Of a DNA stretch of 64,000 nucleotides, positions 31,994 through 40,904 are shown in pieces. Origin of the DNA: Agathobaculum sp. NTUH-O15-33 (GTDB taxonomy: Bacteria; Bacillota; Clostridia; Oscillospirales; Butyricicoccaceae); contig NZ_CP136187.1 in NCBI RefSeq assembly GCF_033193315.1, forward strand, positions 62,001 through 126,000, read 5' to 3'. The notes under the pieces are model-generated. The model worked only from the letters and a program-made list of their open reading frames with translations. It made no database searches and was not told the DNA's origin. The position numbers and the translations under genes were made by a program. Position 1 is the first letter of the stretch, and each line of letters begins with the position of its first letter.

Positions 31994-33727
31994 TCAAACC
32001 GCGCCCAGCGTGATGCCGTCCGCGCCGAGATACAGGCGGCACGATTGCTCGATCGAGGTGATGTGCCGCGTTTCAAGCCCGATGGAGACCTTGACGCCGG
32101 GGAAAATGGTTTGCGCCTTGACATAGCAGCTTTTCATGCCGGCAAGCCGCCGGTCCATCTCTTCAAGCTCCTGCGCGCGCCTCCCGTGCTGGATGCGCAG
32201 CACCGACCGGCGCAGCTTATTCTGGTTGTACTTCGCGGTTTGGGCGGGGGAAAGGGCGTCCAGCCCGCGCAGGTAGGTAATGTTCCGCTCAAGCTGTTCG
32301 AGCTCGCGCGACATATCCTCCACCGCCAAAGAAGTTTCGGCTAGGCTTTGCAGAAAATCCGGGGTGGAGCCCACCACGATGCTGGTCGCCCGGTGGGAAT
32401 TGGTGCCGATGATGCGGGCTTCCACGCCCTGACAGGCGGTGATCTCGCCGCCGATCAACACGCCGCGTCCCTGATTCGCCAGCACCTGCCCTTGGCTGAC
32501 GACGGTGCAGTTGATGATGCTTTCGCTGCGAATGGAGCCGGTGGCGTCCACCGTGCAATTTTCCAAAAATTTAGCGGTCACCGACCCGCCCGCTTGGATC
32601 ACGCCGCGCTGGTTGCCGTTGATGCCCCGGTAAAGGGTGACGTTGCCGCCCGCGATCAGCGTGCAGCCCTCCGCGATGCCGCGAATGGTGATATCGGCCG
32701 TGGCCTTGACCGTATAGCCTTCCAGCACGTCGCCGCCGATCACCACGCTTCCGATCACATCCATATTGCCGGTCGCGGCGTCCACGTTGCCGGGCACGGT
32801 GAGCACGGATTCCACGTTGAATTTGCCCGCCGCAAAGCTGATCTGGCCGTCTATCTCGGAAATGAGCGCGGTCTTTTCGCTGTTCAGGCGGGTGTGCCGC
32901 CCCATGGGCACCGTGGGCGGCTGGCCCTCGCGGCCGGGCAGGGTGGTGCCTTCCACGTCGCGGCCGTCCTGCGGGGGCACCGCCGCGACGATCTCGCAGA
33001 TCGTATCGCCCGCGGCAATGTGATCGATCAGGTTGGTCTCTTTAAAATTGACCGAGCCGTCCGCGTTTTCGGTAAAGGAAATCTCCTTTGTGCGCGGCAC
33101 ACGGTCGATCACGTAGCCGTCCACGCCGTCCACGGGCAAACGCCCCCGGGCGACAAGGGCCATTTTCATATAGATATGGTCCTTCGCCATGGTATCGAGC
33201 AGCGCTTCATCGGTGCCGAATACCACGCCGCCGCCCTTTAGCGCGGAATCCACATCGTCCCGCGTCAGATCGGCGCCGCCGCCAAGGGGCGGAAAAAGGA
33301 ACAGCCACGCGGAAAGCCGGTCGTCCGACAGGCGCAGGCTGTAGGTGGCGTCCACCGGGATACCGCACGAAGGGGCGGAGTTCTCCTCCGCGCCGTCCGG
33401 CGCGGGGGTCAGGTACTGCTCGGCTTCCTGCCGGAACTGATCGAGCGCGCGTTTTTCCTCCTGCGAAGGCGCGGCGCTATTCAAAAAGAAAAAACCGGGC
33501 TCCCATGCTTCGTCCGGCAATTCGCCCTTCCATGCTTCGTATAGGCGCAGCAGCGCGCCCGCCGCCGGCAGGGGCGCGGGGAGCGGGGCCGGCGCCGGCT
33601 CTTCGTCCGGCGTCGTTTCCGCCGCGGGCGGCGGCGTTTCCAAGCTGGGGCTGAAAAGCGCGGCGAGCCGGCTTTTCAGCGAGCGCCCCGGCTTGCCGCC
33701 GGGTGCGGATTCGTTTTGCTCTGTCAT
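31994..33727 (-). CDS. FapA (DUF342) family beta-helix protein
   Basis: 577 aa. Residues 1-60 are a low-complexity Pro/Ala/Glu region; about 170-240 a FapA N-terminal domain; about 270-440 a right-handed beta-helix of short repeats (GSVVIGGDVLEG, TIRGIAEGCTLIAGGNVTL, GSVTAKFLENCTVDA, GVLIGGEITACQG) as in polymer-forming and MinC-like proteins; about 460-530 a coiled coil. FapA proteins are tied to assembly or membrane/polar functions (for example Vibrio FapA with glucose signalling), mostly poorly defined. Third gene of the ParA-ComFB-FapA unit, followed by a terminator. Confidence 0.9.
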   Translation of the reverse strand: MTEQNESAPGGKPGRSLKSRLAALFSPSLETPPPAAETTPDEEPAPAPLPAPLPAAGALLRLYEAWKGELPDEAWEPGFFFLNSAAPSQEEKRALDQFRQEAEQYLTPAPDGAEENSAPSCGIPVDATYSLRLSDDRLSAWLFLFPPLGGGADLTRDDVDSALKGGGVVFGTDEALLDTMAKDHIYMKMALVARGRLPVDGVDGYVIDRVPRTKEISFTENADGSVNFKETNLIDHIAAGDTICEIVAAVPPQDGRDVEGTTLPGREGQPPTVPMGRHTRLNSEKTALISEIDGQISFAAGKFNVESVLTVPGNVDAATGNMDVIGSVVIGGDVLEGYTVKATADITIRGIAEGCTLIAGGNVTLYRGINGNQRGVIQAGGSVTAKFLENCTVDATGSIRSESIINCTVVSQGQVLANQGRGVLIGGEITACQGVEARIIGTNSHRATSIVVGSTPDFLQSLAETSLAVEDMSRELEQLERNITYLRGLDALSPAQTAKYNQNKLRRSVLRIQHGRRAQELEEMDRRLAGMKSCYVKAQTIFPGVKVSIGLETRHITSIEQSCRLYLGADGITLGAV

Positions 33728-33761
33728 AGGAATCTTCCTTCCGTTTGGCGAGCGGTATTTT

Positions 33762-34385
33762 TTAGTGGTGCGGATTGGCGCGGACCTTTAAAACGGCCTT
33801 GATTAGCGCGTCGTACACGGTTTTGGCGGGGATGGTCTCGGCCATGGAATCCAGCCGGTCGGGGTCGGCCACCACGTATTTGGGCGGCAAATGGTTGAGC
33901 GAGCACGCGGCCACGTCGCGGCGGCAGCGGTCACAGCGGCAGCAGTTGAAGCGCTGGATCACCGTGTCCAGATGGCGCAGCACCAGACTTTCCATCAGGT
34001 TGACCGTGGATACCTGCTCTAACCCGGCTTCGGCGTTGTCCGACCGGGCGAACAGCCGGGCGCGCAGAACGGAAAGCTCGTCGCTCTCCTCCGGCGCGGG
34101 CGCGGTTTGGGTAAAGGGCGCTTCCGCCAGCGTTTTGCAGCGGGGCTTTGCCGCCGGTTTGGGTTTTGCGGGCGCGGGGACGACCGGTTCGGGCGCCGCC
34201 TCAGGCACGGCGGCCGGTTCGGGCGCCGGGGCCGCCTCGGGTTCGGGCTGCGGCGCGGGCGCGTCCGGCTCTTCGCCGAGCAGCGACGCTTCGGTCACGG
34301 GAGCGGAGAAGGGATTGTCCGCCAGCGCCGGCATGATCTTGCGGAACATCATGTCCCGATCCAGCACCTTTTTCGATTTCGCCAT
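33762..34385 (-). CDS. ComFB domain protein with long Pro/Ala/Glu linker
   Basis: 207 aa. Residues 40-100 are an Ala/Pro/Glu-rich linker. The C-terminal 85 residues are a ComFB domain: VSTVNLMESLVLRHLDTVI, the cysteine cluster CCRCDRCRRDVAACSLN and LPPKYVVADPDR. The four cysteines may bind zinc. ComFB proteins were recently reported to bind cyclic dinucleotides; in Bacillus subtilis comFB lies in the comF operon. Here it sits three bases after a ParA gene and 34 before fapA, with no competence genes near, so a c-di-GMP-sensing partner for ParA is my inference. Confidence 0.85.
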   Translation of the reverse strand: MAKSKKVLDRDMMFRKIMPALADNPFSAPVTEASLLGEEPDAPAPQPEPEAAPAPEPAAVPEAAPEPVVPAPAKPKPAAKPRCKTLAEAPFTQTAPAPEESDELSVLRARLFARSDNAEAGLEQVSTVNLMESLVLRHLDTVIQRFNCCRCDRCRRDVAACSLNHLPPKYVVADPDRLDSMAETIPAKTVYDALIKAVLKVRANPHH

Positions 34386-34388
34386 GGA

Positions 34389-35156
34389 TTAGAGGAGCCT
34401 CCTCTCGAACAGCTCTTCGACCAGCTGGAGATAGTCCCTCACGGCGTTATTGCGCGGCGCGCATTCGACGATGTCCTGCTGCAGGGTCGTCATGGCCTTG
34501 CTGATCACGTTGCTGTGGCGGATTTTGGTATCGAGCAGGGGCATGCCCAAATGCTCGGCGATCAGCTGCGCGGTTTCGCAGGTGATGCGGGAAAGCTCCT
34601 CGCGCGGGTAATAGCGCACCAGAAACATGCCGCCTATGGTGAGCGTGGGGTTGAAAGCCCGCTGCACGCGCACGATGGTCTCATGCACCTGAATGATGCC
34701 TTGCAGGCTGTAGCCGTCCGCCAGACCGGGAATGAGCACCACATCGGAGGCCACCACGGCGTTGACCGACAGCGGCCCGAGCTGGGGCGGGGAATCGATC
34801 AGGATGTAATCGTAAAGCGGGGCCACGGTCTTGAGACAGTCGCGCAGGGCGCGCTCGCTGCCGGGGCCGGTAAATTCCCGCTCAATGTTGCCGAGCAGCG
34901 CGTCCGCCGGGATGATGTCGCAAACGGGAGCGTGCTGCACCGCGTCCTTGCAGGATACCTGATGCTTGAGCGCATCGTAAATGGAGGGGTGCTCTCTGGT
35001 ATCCGCCCCCATGCTGAAGGTGAGGTAGCCCTGCGGGTCGAAATCCACGCTGAGCACGCGGTAGCCCTTGTGCTTCAGGCAGACAGAAAGGGCGTTGGTA
35101 GACGCTGTTTTGCCCGCCCCGCCCTTTTGGTTGATGAGAGAGATAATTTTGGCCAT
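34389..35156 (-). CDS. ParA/Soj-type ATPase, orphan (no ParB)
   Basis: 255 aa. Deviant Walker A KGGAGKT with the signature Lys (INQKGGAGKTAST), A-prime VDFDPQGYLTFSMG, Walker B ILIDSPPQLGPLSVNA. Such ATPases position plasmids, chromosomes or, for ParC/PpfA/MipZ-like forms, chemoreceptor clusters and flagella. There is no parB or parS here; the gene lies between the che and fla operons and heads a unit with ComFB and FapA. Polar or array placement is therefore more likely than chromosome segregation, but is inferred from context. Confidence 0.9.
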   Translation of the reverse strand: MAKIISLINQKGGAGKTASTNALSVCLKHKGYRVLSVDFDPQGYLTFSMGADTREHPSIYDALKHQVSCKDAVQHAPVCDIIPADALLGNIEREFTGPGSERALRDCLKTVAPLYDYILIDSPPQLGPLSVNAVVASDVVLIPGLADGYSLQGIIQVHETIVRVQRAFNPTLTIGGMFLVRYYPREELSRITCETAQLIAEHLGMPLLDTKIRHSNVISKAMTTLQQDIVECAPRNNAVRDYLQLVEELFERRLL

Positions 35157-35363
35157 ATCTGCACCGCTTTCCGGCGGGCCCCGATCGGCTGGGCCCTGCT
35201 ATGATAATATTTTCAATTATAATATAAAAGCCGCGAAAAGAAAACAGGTACGGCGGATTTTTTGACGAAAAACAAAAAATTCCGCCGCGACCCTTTCATT
35301 TTTAGACGGTCTGTGTGATAATCTGAACAGAAGGGTTATGCGGCCTGAAAGAGGTGTTATTTT
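35157..35363. promoter_or_regulatory. Divergent intergenic region between parA and flgM
   Basis: 207 bases holding start signals for both directions. CGGCGGATTTTTT (35251-35263) pairs with AAAAAATTCCGCCG (about 35274-35287) with one bulge. On the plus strand TTTCAT-N17-GATAAT ends at 35322; AT-rich TATAAT-like boxes near 35210-35230 could serve parA. No clear sigma-28 box was found. Confidence 0.5.
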
Positions 35364-35687
35364 ATGGATATTAAAGGTGTGCACGATATATACCAGCTGC
35401 GTTCGACGCAGAACAAGAACCTGACCGCGCGCCGCCAGCAGGCGGAGGGCGCGCAGGACGCCGCCGCCACGAGCGGCGACGTGATCGAGATCAGCCCCGA
35501 AGCGGCGCTGCGCGCAAAGCTCGGCGCTACTGCCAAGCCGGGCGCGGCCGAGCAAAGCATGGACGCCCGGCGGCTGCAAAGCCTGCGCCAGAAATATTTG
35601 GGCGACGCTTGCCCGGTTCCGGGCCGCGACGTGGCCGCCGCGCTGCTGAACCGGAGCATGCCGGAAGATAAGGACGGTGCCGAATGA
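35364..35687 (+). CDS. flgM: Anti-sigma-28 factor FlgM
   Basis: 107 aa. Holds the flagellar sigma factor until the hook is complete and it is exported. C-terminal FlgM signature: VIEISPEAALRAKL, DARRLQSLRQKYL and a final GRDVAAALL helix. First gene of flgM-flgN-flgK-flgL-yviE-fliW-csrA, the order known from Bacillus subtilis. ATG with SD AGAGGTG; it overlaps flgN by four bases. Confidence 0.9.
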   Translation: MDIKGVHDIYQLRSTQNKNLTARRQQAEGAQDAAATSGDVIEISPEAALRAKLGATAKPGAAEQSMDARRLQSLRQKYLGDACPVPGRDVAAALLNRSMPEDKDGAE

Positions 35688-36148
35688 CGACCGAACTGCG
35701 CGAATATCTGGACGCCACCGCCCGGTGCGCCGACCAATGCGAAAGCATGCTTGGGAGCGAGCGCGAAAAGCGGCAGGCGCTGCTGGCGGGCGGCGGCCCC
35801 CGGCTGGAAAGCGTGATCAAGGAACAGCAGGCCGCGGTCATGTCGCTCGACGTGCTCGAACGCAAGCGGTTGGGCGCGCAGCAAGCGCTGGGCTTTTCGG
35901 AAGGGGCCACGGGCGACGAGATCGTCTCTTCCCTTGCCGATGAAGCCGCGAAAAGCGAGCTTGCGGCCCTGCTCACGCGGCTGCGCGCCGCGGCGAAGGA
36001 GCTGCGCGAGCTTAACCGTACCGCCATGGAGATCGCGGAAAAGCAGTTGCAGTTCCTCGGCCGGGCAAACGACGGCCCGACCTACCGGCCCGGACAGCAG
36101 CCGGGGCAGAATTGGAACGGCGGCGCCTCCTTTGAACAGAAGATTTAA
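35684..36148 (+). CDS. flgN: FlgN export chaperone for hook-associated proteins
   Basis: 154 aa, mostly helical and charged, as expected for FlgN, which guides FlgK and FlgL to the export gate. Helix-rich stretches VIKEQQAAVMSLDVLERKR and LRAAAKELRELNRTAMEIAE are typical. Position between flgM and flgK is decisive, since FlgN sequences are poorly conserved. Confidence 0.88.
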   Translation: MTTELREYLDATARCADQCESMLGSEREKRQALLAGGGPRLESVIKEQQAAVMSLDVLERKRLGAQQALGFSEGATGDEIVSSLADEAAKSELAALLTRLRAAAKELRELNRTAMEIAEKQLQFLGRANDGPTYRPGQQPGQNWNGGASFEQKI

Positions 36149-36188
36149 ATCATGACCGTACCTACTTATATAGATCGGGGGAATCACC

Positions 36189-37730
36189 TTGCGTCCATCT
36201 TTTCTTGGGCTTGAAACAGCCAAAAGCGCCATTTTCACCAACCAGAAGGCCTTGGATATCGTCGGCAACAACTTGGCCAACGTCAACACCAACGGCTACA
36301 CCCGCCAGCGGGTGGATACAAGCTCCATCGCCTCCACCGCGTTCCGCACCAGAACGGCGGCCGGCCGGGTGGAGCTGGCGGGGCAGGGCGTGGAAGCGCT
36401 GGGCGTGTCCCAGACCCGCGACTCCTTTTTGGACAAGCGCTTTCGCGACGAATACTCCAAAACCAGCTACCACAGTCAGGCGGCCGGTATATTGGGAGAA
36501 ATCCAAAGCGCCCTTGGCGACGGCAGCGACCTAACGGCCGATTCCGGCCTGCTGGGCGCGATTCAGCAGCTATACACCAGCTTAAACGATTATGCGGGCG
36601 ACCCGACCATGGATACGCAGGCCAATCTGGTGCTCTCCGCTTTTCGCAACGTCACGCAGGTATTGCAGCAGATGGACAGCAAGCTCACCGGCGTGGCCCA
36701 GCAGCAGATTTACGACCTTGGGGTCAACGCGGACCGGGTCAACGATATCGCCGCGCAGGTGGCGAGCCTAAATCAGCAGATCGTGGGCGACGCCGCGGCC
36801 ACCTCCGGTCTGGACAACGAGCATTACCGCGCCAACGAGCTGCTCGACCAGCGCAACCTGCTGCTGGACGAGCTGGCCGGCTACGGCGATATCAGCGTCA
36901 AGCAAAAGTCCGACGGCTCGGTCGACGTCGATCTGGCGGGTCACGCGCTGGTTTCGGGCGGCGACTACAACAAGGTGTTTCTCACCCAGAATGAGGACGA
37001 TACCGTCAGCCTCAAATGGCGGGGCAGCGGCGAAAACGTGCGCCTGTCCGGCGGCTCGATGCAGGCGGCGCTCGATTACTTGAACGGCCGGGGCAGCAAT
37101 GTGCAGAGCCCGAACGAGACCTCCAAGCAGGGCGTTTTGTATTACCGCGACCGGCTGAACCTGTTTGCAAACCAGCTCGCCAAGGCGGCCAACAATACCA
37201 TTCCAGAACTGGGCGCGGACGGCAAGCCCCAAGTGGATGGGAACGGCAACACCGTTTATAAGACCCTGCTGACCGCGGGCGGCTCGGACAACCCGAAAAC
37301 GCAGGTCTCGGCCGGCAATATCTCAATCAGCGAACAGTGGACGAATGGCGGGGCCGGGTATTTCATTTACAATAAGCAGGAGAACGCGCCGCAGTACGCG
37401 CAGCAGCTCGTCACCGCCCTGACCGGGCAGGACAGCACCTTTGTTTCGTACGGCGAGCAGTTCACCGGCACCTTTGAAGAATATGTGACCGATTTTATCA
37501 CCAAGCTGGGCGCGGATCAGGCCTTTGAGACCGGACGGCGCGACGCATCCGCCGAGGTGGCGGACGATTTCCTCAATCGGCGGGACGAGATCTCCGGCGT
37601 GTCCAAGGACGAGGAGACCACCAACATGCTGATGTACCAGAAATCCTATGAGGCGGCGGCCCGCATGATGACCACCATGGACGAGCTGCTCGACGTACTC
37701 ATCAACCGCACGGGCCGCGTGGGCCTGTAA
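36189..37730 (+). CDS. flgK: Hook-associated protein 1 FlgK
   Basis: 513 aa. Start RPSFLGLETAKSAIFTNQKA with LDIVGNNLANVNTNGYTRQR, the flagellar rod/hook N-terminal motif; C-terminal NMLMYQKSYEAAARMMTTMD and end of the D0 coiled coil. It forms the first hook-filament junction. Start is TTG at 36189, with SD GGGGGA six bases before. Confidence 0.97.
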   Translation: MRPSFLGLETAKSAIFTNQKALDIVGNNLANVNTNGYTRQRVDTSSIASTAFRTRTAAGRVELAGQGVEALGVSQTRDSFLDKRFRDEYSKTSYHSQAAGILGEIQSALGDGSDLTADSGLLGAIQQLYTSLNDYAGDPTMDTQANLVLSAFRNVTQVLQQMDSKLTGVAQQQIYDLGVNADRVNDIAAQVASLNQQIVGDAAATSGLDNEHYRANELLDQRNLLLDELAGYGDISVKQKSDGSVDVDLAGHALVSGGDYNKVFLTQNEDDTVSLKWRGSGENVRLSGGSMQAALDYLNGRGSNVQSPNETSKQGVLYYRDRLNLFANQLAKAANNTIPELGADGKPQVDGNGNTVYKTLLTAGGSDNPKTQVSAGNISISEQWTNGGAGYFIYNKQENAPQYAQQLVTALTGQDSTFVSYGEQFTGTFEEYVTDFITKLGADQAFETGRRDASAEVADDFLNRRDEISGVSKDEETTNMLMYQKSYEAAARMMTTMDELLDVLINRTGRVGL

Positions 37731-37752
37731 CTTTGGACAGGAGCGAACGAAC

Positions 37753-38793
37753 ATGAGAGTAGCCGATCGCAGCACGGCCAGAAATTATCTGACCTATTTG
37801 AATAAGGCCAAAAACGACTATGCCAAGACCAACGAACGCGTGGCGTCGGGCGTGCGGTTCAAGGATATTTCCGAGGACGTTTCCGCGGGTTCGCGCGTGA
37901 TCCGCACCAAGACCGACCTGTATAAAGCGCAGAAGCAGCTCGACAACGTCAAGGGCGTGAACGAGGAAATGACCACCACCGAAAACGCCATGACCGATAT
38001 TTCCGATATCCTAACCGAGATCCATAACGTCAAGGTCACGGCTGCCAAAAGCGAAAACGCCGGCGCTTCGGGCCGCTCGGTCATCGCGGGCGAAATCAAG
38101 TCGCTCCAGCAGGAGATCTTGCAGTTCGCCAACACGCAGTACGGAAAAAAATATGTGTTCGGCGGCACCAACAGCTATACCGCGCCCTTTACGCAGGATA
38201 AGGATACGGGCAAGCTGCTCTACAACGGCGTGGACGTGGACAGCATCCAGAAGGACGACGCGGGCTATTTCTACGAGGTCACCGATCCGGACACCGGCGA
38301 CAAGGTGCGCAAAGAGATCCCCATGGATGGCGATGTGTATATGGACGTGGGCCTCGGCATTAAGATGAGCGGTCCGAACGTCGATCCGGACACGGGCTTT
38401 TTGATTTCCTTCTCCGGCTTGGACTTTTTGGGCTTCGGCACGGACGCGGACGGCCTGTCGAACAATATTTTCAATATCCTGAACGAGGTGCGCGAGAGCA
38501 TCGGCACGTACGACGCGGAAAAGCTGGACGCGGCGGACGATAAGCTTTCCAAGCTGACCGACGGCTTCCGCACCCACCTGACCGATATCGGCGCGCGCAC
38601 CGGCTTTCTGAGCACCATTGAGGGACGGCTGAGCGACACGGTGGACAGCTATTCCCGCCGTATCAGCGACCTGATCGGCGTGAACGACGCCGAGGAAGCC
38701 ACCAACCAAAGTATGAACGACTATGTGCTCAAGGCGGTCTTGCAGATGGGCTCCCGGATCTTGCCGGTATCCCTGATGGACTTCTTGGGTTAA
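37753..38793 (+). CDS. flgL: Hook-associated protein 3 FlgL
   Basis: 346 aa. N-terminal flagellin-like helix MRVADRSTARNYLTYLNKAK, then ANTQYGKKYVFGGTNS, and a C-terminal D0 helix (NDAEEATNQSMNDYVLKAVL). It makes the second hook-filament junction, next to flagellin. 22 bases after flgK. Confidence 0.96.
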   Translation: MRVADRSTARNYLTYLNKAKNDYAKTNERVASGVRFKDISEDVSAGSRVIRTKTDLYKAQKQLDNVKGVNEEMTTTENAMTDISDILTEIHNVKVTAAKSENAGASGRSVIAGEIKSLQQEILQFANTQYGKKYVFGGTNSYTAPFTQDKDTGKLLYNGVDVDSIQKDDAGYFYEVTDPDTGDKVRKEIPMDGDVYMDVGLGIKMSGPNVDPDTGFLISFSGLDFLGFGTDADGLSNNIFNILNEVRESIGTYDAEKLDAADDKLSKLTDGFRTHLTDIGARTGFLSTIEGRLSDTVDSYSRRISDLIGVNDAEEATNQSMNDYVLKAVLQMGSRILPVSLMDFLG

Positions 38794-38823
38794 CGCCCGC
38801 GCTTTTCACTGTGGGGTGATGAA

Positions 38824-39411
38824 ATGCAACTGTTAGAGATCACGACAACGCCGGTCCAGTACGAAATACAGGTGGAGCACGCGCGCCTCGAACGGCGGCA
38901 GGATCACCTGCCCACGGCGGAGGTGGAGCACACGCCCGCCCGGGTCGAGCTGCACAGCCAAAACGTGCAGCTGCGGCTGGACTCCTATGAAGCGCGCCGC
39001 TCGCTCGGCATCGAGCGGGTCGGGGACCGCATCCGCGCCCGCGCGCAGGAAGGCATGCGGCATGTCCGGGAAAAGACCCGGGAATACGTCGAGATGGGGC
39101 AGGCCATGTCCCGCGTGGAGGACGGCGCGTCCATCAAGCAGATCATTCGGCAAAAGCTGAAAAGCGGCGCGGGCGAAATGTATACCGCCTTTTTGCCCAG
39201 CGCCGGCGCCGAGATATCTTGGGTGCCGAACCGGCTGGAAACGCGGGTCGATCCGGGCCAGCTGCATTATGATTGGAACGAGATGCGCCATGCGCTGAAT
39301 TATGTGCCGGGAAGCGTGCGGCTTCAAATTTTGCAGTATCCCAGCGTGGATATCCGCTACACCGGCACGCCGCTGTACTTCCCGCCGTCCTCGGCGCCGG
39401 AAACAGCCTAA
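38824..39411 (+). CDS. YviE-like flagellar locus protein (DUF6470)
   Basis: 195 aa. Begins LLEITTTPVQYEIQVEHARL, the pattern of the YviE/DUF6470 family always found between flgL and fliW in Bacillota. Biochemical role unknown. The C-terminal half (MYTAFLPSAGAEISWVP... DIRYTGTPLYFPPS) is well formed, and there are no membrane segments. Confidence 0.88.
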   Translation: MQLLEITTTPVQYEIQVEHARLERRQDHLPTAEVEHTPARVELHSQNVQLRLDSYEARRSLGIERVGDRIRARAQEGMRHVREKTREYVEMGQAMSRVEDGASIKQIIRQKLKSGAGEMYTAFLPSAGAEISWVPNRLETRVDPGQLHYDWNEMRHALNYVPGSVRLQILQYPSVDIRYTGTPLYFPPSSAPETA

Positions 39412-39483
39412 AGGATATTTATTATTGAATGGCGCGCTGCGGCGCGGGAGTTTTTACACACGCTGCGTACAGGAGGATGCCCC

Positions 39484-39918
39484 ATGACCATAGAGACCCG
39501 AGAATTCGGTTTGATCGATTTGGACGAAGCGCGGATCGTGGAATTTGTCCAGCCCATGTTCGGCTTTGAGGACCGCCGCCGCTTCGCGCTGCTGACCGAT
39601 CCCGCGCTTGGCCCGCATATCGGCTGCCTGCAATCGCTGGAAACGCCGGAATTGTGCTTTGTGCTGATGGACCCTTCCGCGCTGCGCGTGCCCTACGCGC
39701 CCAGCATTCCGGACGAGGCCGCGCGGGCCTTGGGCGAGGGCGAGTACGACTGCTGGGTCGTGACGGTGCTCGGGGCGGATATACAGCATTCCACCGTGAA
39801 TTTAAAAAGCCCCGTTCTGGTCAACTGGGCGACCGGACGGGGCATGCAGCTGATACTGGATCAGGATTATCCGGTCCGCTGCCCGCTGACAGGGGAAACG
39901 GAGGCGGGGCCATGCTGA
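39484..39918 (+). CDS. fliW: Flagellar assembly factor FliW
   Basis: 144 aa. FliW binds CsrA and flagellin and relieves CsrA repression of flagellin translation once flagellin is exported. Signature parts: EIRT-type opening, MFGFEDRRRFALL, LETPELCFVLMDP, VTVLGADIQHSTVNLKSPVL. It overlaps csrA by seven bases, giving the expected partner pair. Confidence 0.95.
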   Translation: MTIETREFGLIDLDEARIVEFVQPMFGFEDRRRFALLTDPALGPHIGCLQSLETPELCFVLMDPSALRVPYAPSIPDEAARALGEGEYDCWVVTVLGADIQHSTVNLKSPVLVNWATGRGMQLILDQDYPVRCPLTGETEAGPC

Positions 39919-40160
39919 TCCTGACGAGAAAGACCGGCGAATCCTTTTTGCTCGAACTGCCGGGCGGCGAGACGGTGGAGATACAGGTGGCCGAGCTGAC
40001 GGGCAATCAGGCCCGGCTGGGCATCACCGCCCCGGCGAGCTGCCGCATCTGGCGCGCCGAGCTTTACCAGACCGTGCAGGCCAACCGGCAGGCGGCCGAG
40101 GGCGTTTCCGCGCTGCGCGGCCTTGCGCGCCAGCTAGGCGGCAAAGAAGGGCCCGCCTAA
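39912..40160 (+). CDS. csrA: Carbon storage/flagellin translational regulator CsrA
   Basis: 82-aa RNA-binding dimer that blocks ribosome binding on target mRNAs, in Bacillota mainly flagellin. Start MLILTRKTGESFLLEL and GNQARLGITAPASCRIWRAE match CsrA, including the Arg-rich C-terminal strand contact; the tail (about 20 residues) is longer than usual. It converges with the PilZ-like gene; their stop codons overlap by four bases. Confidence 0.94.
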   Translation: MLILTRKTGESFLLELPGGETVEIQVAELTGNQARLGITAPASCRIWRAELYQTVQANRQAAEGVSALRGLARQLGGKEGPA

Positions 40161-40807
40161 AAGCACTTGCACGCGGTCTGCGCCCACTGCCGCAGGTAGG
40201 CTTGCAAGGCCGAGGATTCCTCGGCGCTCAGGCCGGACAGCGCGCAGCGGTAGGCGGGCGTGGGCCCGAACAGGATCGACCGGATGACGCGCGCCTCGCA
40301 GGCGGGCAGGCCGGTCGCGGGTTCAAAGGCCAAATGAAGCGCGCTGCCCTCCTCGAGCGGGGGCCTGCAATCAAGCAAAAATTCGGCCTCGCGCCGGGTC
40401 AGCGAGGTAACGGTCACCTCGTACTGCCGCTCCTTCGCCGGGCCGGAAAACAGGCGGCGCAGCAGGCCGGGATCGGCCCCCGCCGGCACGGTGACGCGGG
40501 CGGGCAGGGATAGGCCGGTGCAGTATACCTCCTCCGCGCCGGGGAGCACCTCGTCCTCCACCGAGACAAGGCGGAGCAGGTGTTTGTCCGAAAGATAGGT
40601 TTGGCCGAAAAAGCGGTGGATCTCCCGTCCGCCGTTTACGCGCACCACCTGCATGGGCGTGCCGACCGGATAAAGCGGCACAAAGTCCGCGGTGAAGGTG
40701 ACCGTGCGGTCGGCGCGGGAAACACGGGCGCGTCCTTCTGCAAGCGGCGCGCCGTTTTCATCTTTTAAATAAGCGGGAAATTCAGTTTCAATGGTTCCAT
40801 GCAACAT
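40157..40807 (-). CDS. PilZ-like protein, antisense within the flagellar cluster
   Basis: 216 aa. N-terminal YcgR-like beta region (VTFTADFVPLYPVGTPMQVVRV), C-terminal half shaped like a PilZ barrel (EAEFLLDCRPPLEEGSALHLAFE ... YRCALSGLSAEESSALQAYLRQ). The c-di-GMP-binding RxxxR and (D/N)xSxxG motifs are not evident, so ligand binding is uncertain. ATG with a GGAGG SD and a possible TTTTCA-N17-TATGAT promoter upstream. It is the only minus-strand gene from here to the right edge. Confidence 0.65.
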   Translation of the reverse strand: MLHGTIETEFPAYLKDENGAPLAEGRARVSRADRTVTFTADFVPLYPVGTPMQVVRVNGGREIHRFFGQTYLSDKHLLRLVSVEDEVLPGAEEVYCTGLSLPARVTVPAGADPGLLRRLFSGPAKERQYEVTVTSLTRREAEFLLDCRPPLEEGSALHLAFEPATGLPACEARVIRSILFGPTPAYRCALSGLSAEESSALQAYLRQWAQTACKCF

Positions 40808-40904
40808 GGGACGCCTCCTGCGAAAGTGGGATAGATTTACCCAAATCATAACACAGCGGGGCGGAAATGAAAAGCCCCCGGCCGGGGAAAAGGAAGGGAA
40901 AACT

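Noticed and set aside
33762..34385. Competence operon gene
   Set aside because: ComFB domain is present but no comFA, comFC or other competence genes are adjacent, so a DNA-uptake role is unsupported.
34389..35156. Chromosome or plasmid partition locus (parAB)
   Set aside because: No ParB gene and no parS-like palindrome repeats nearby; partners are ComFB and FapA instead.
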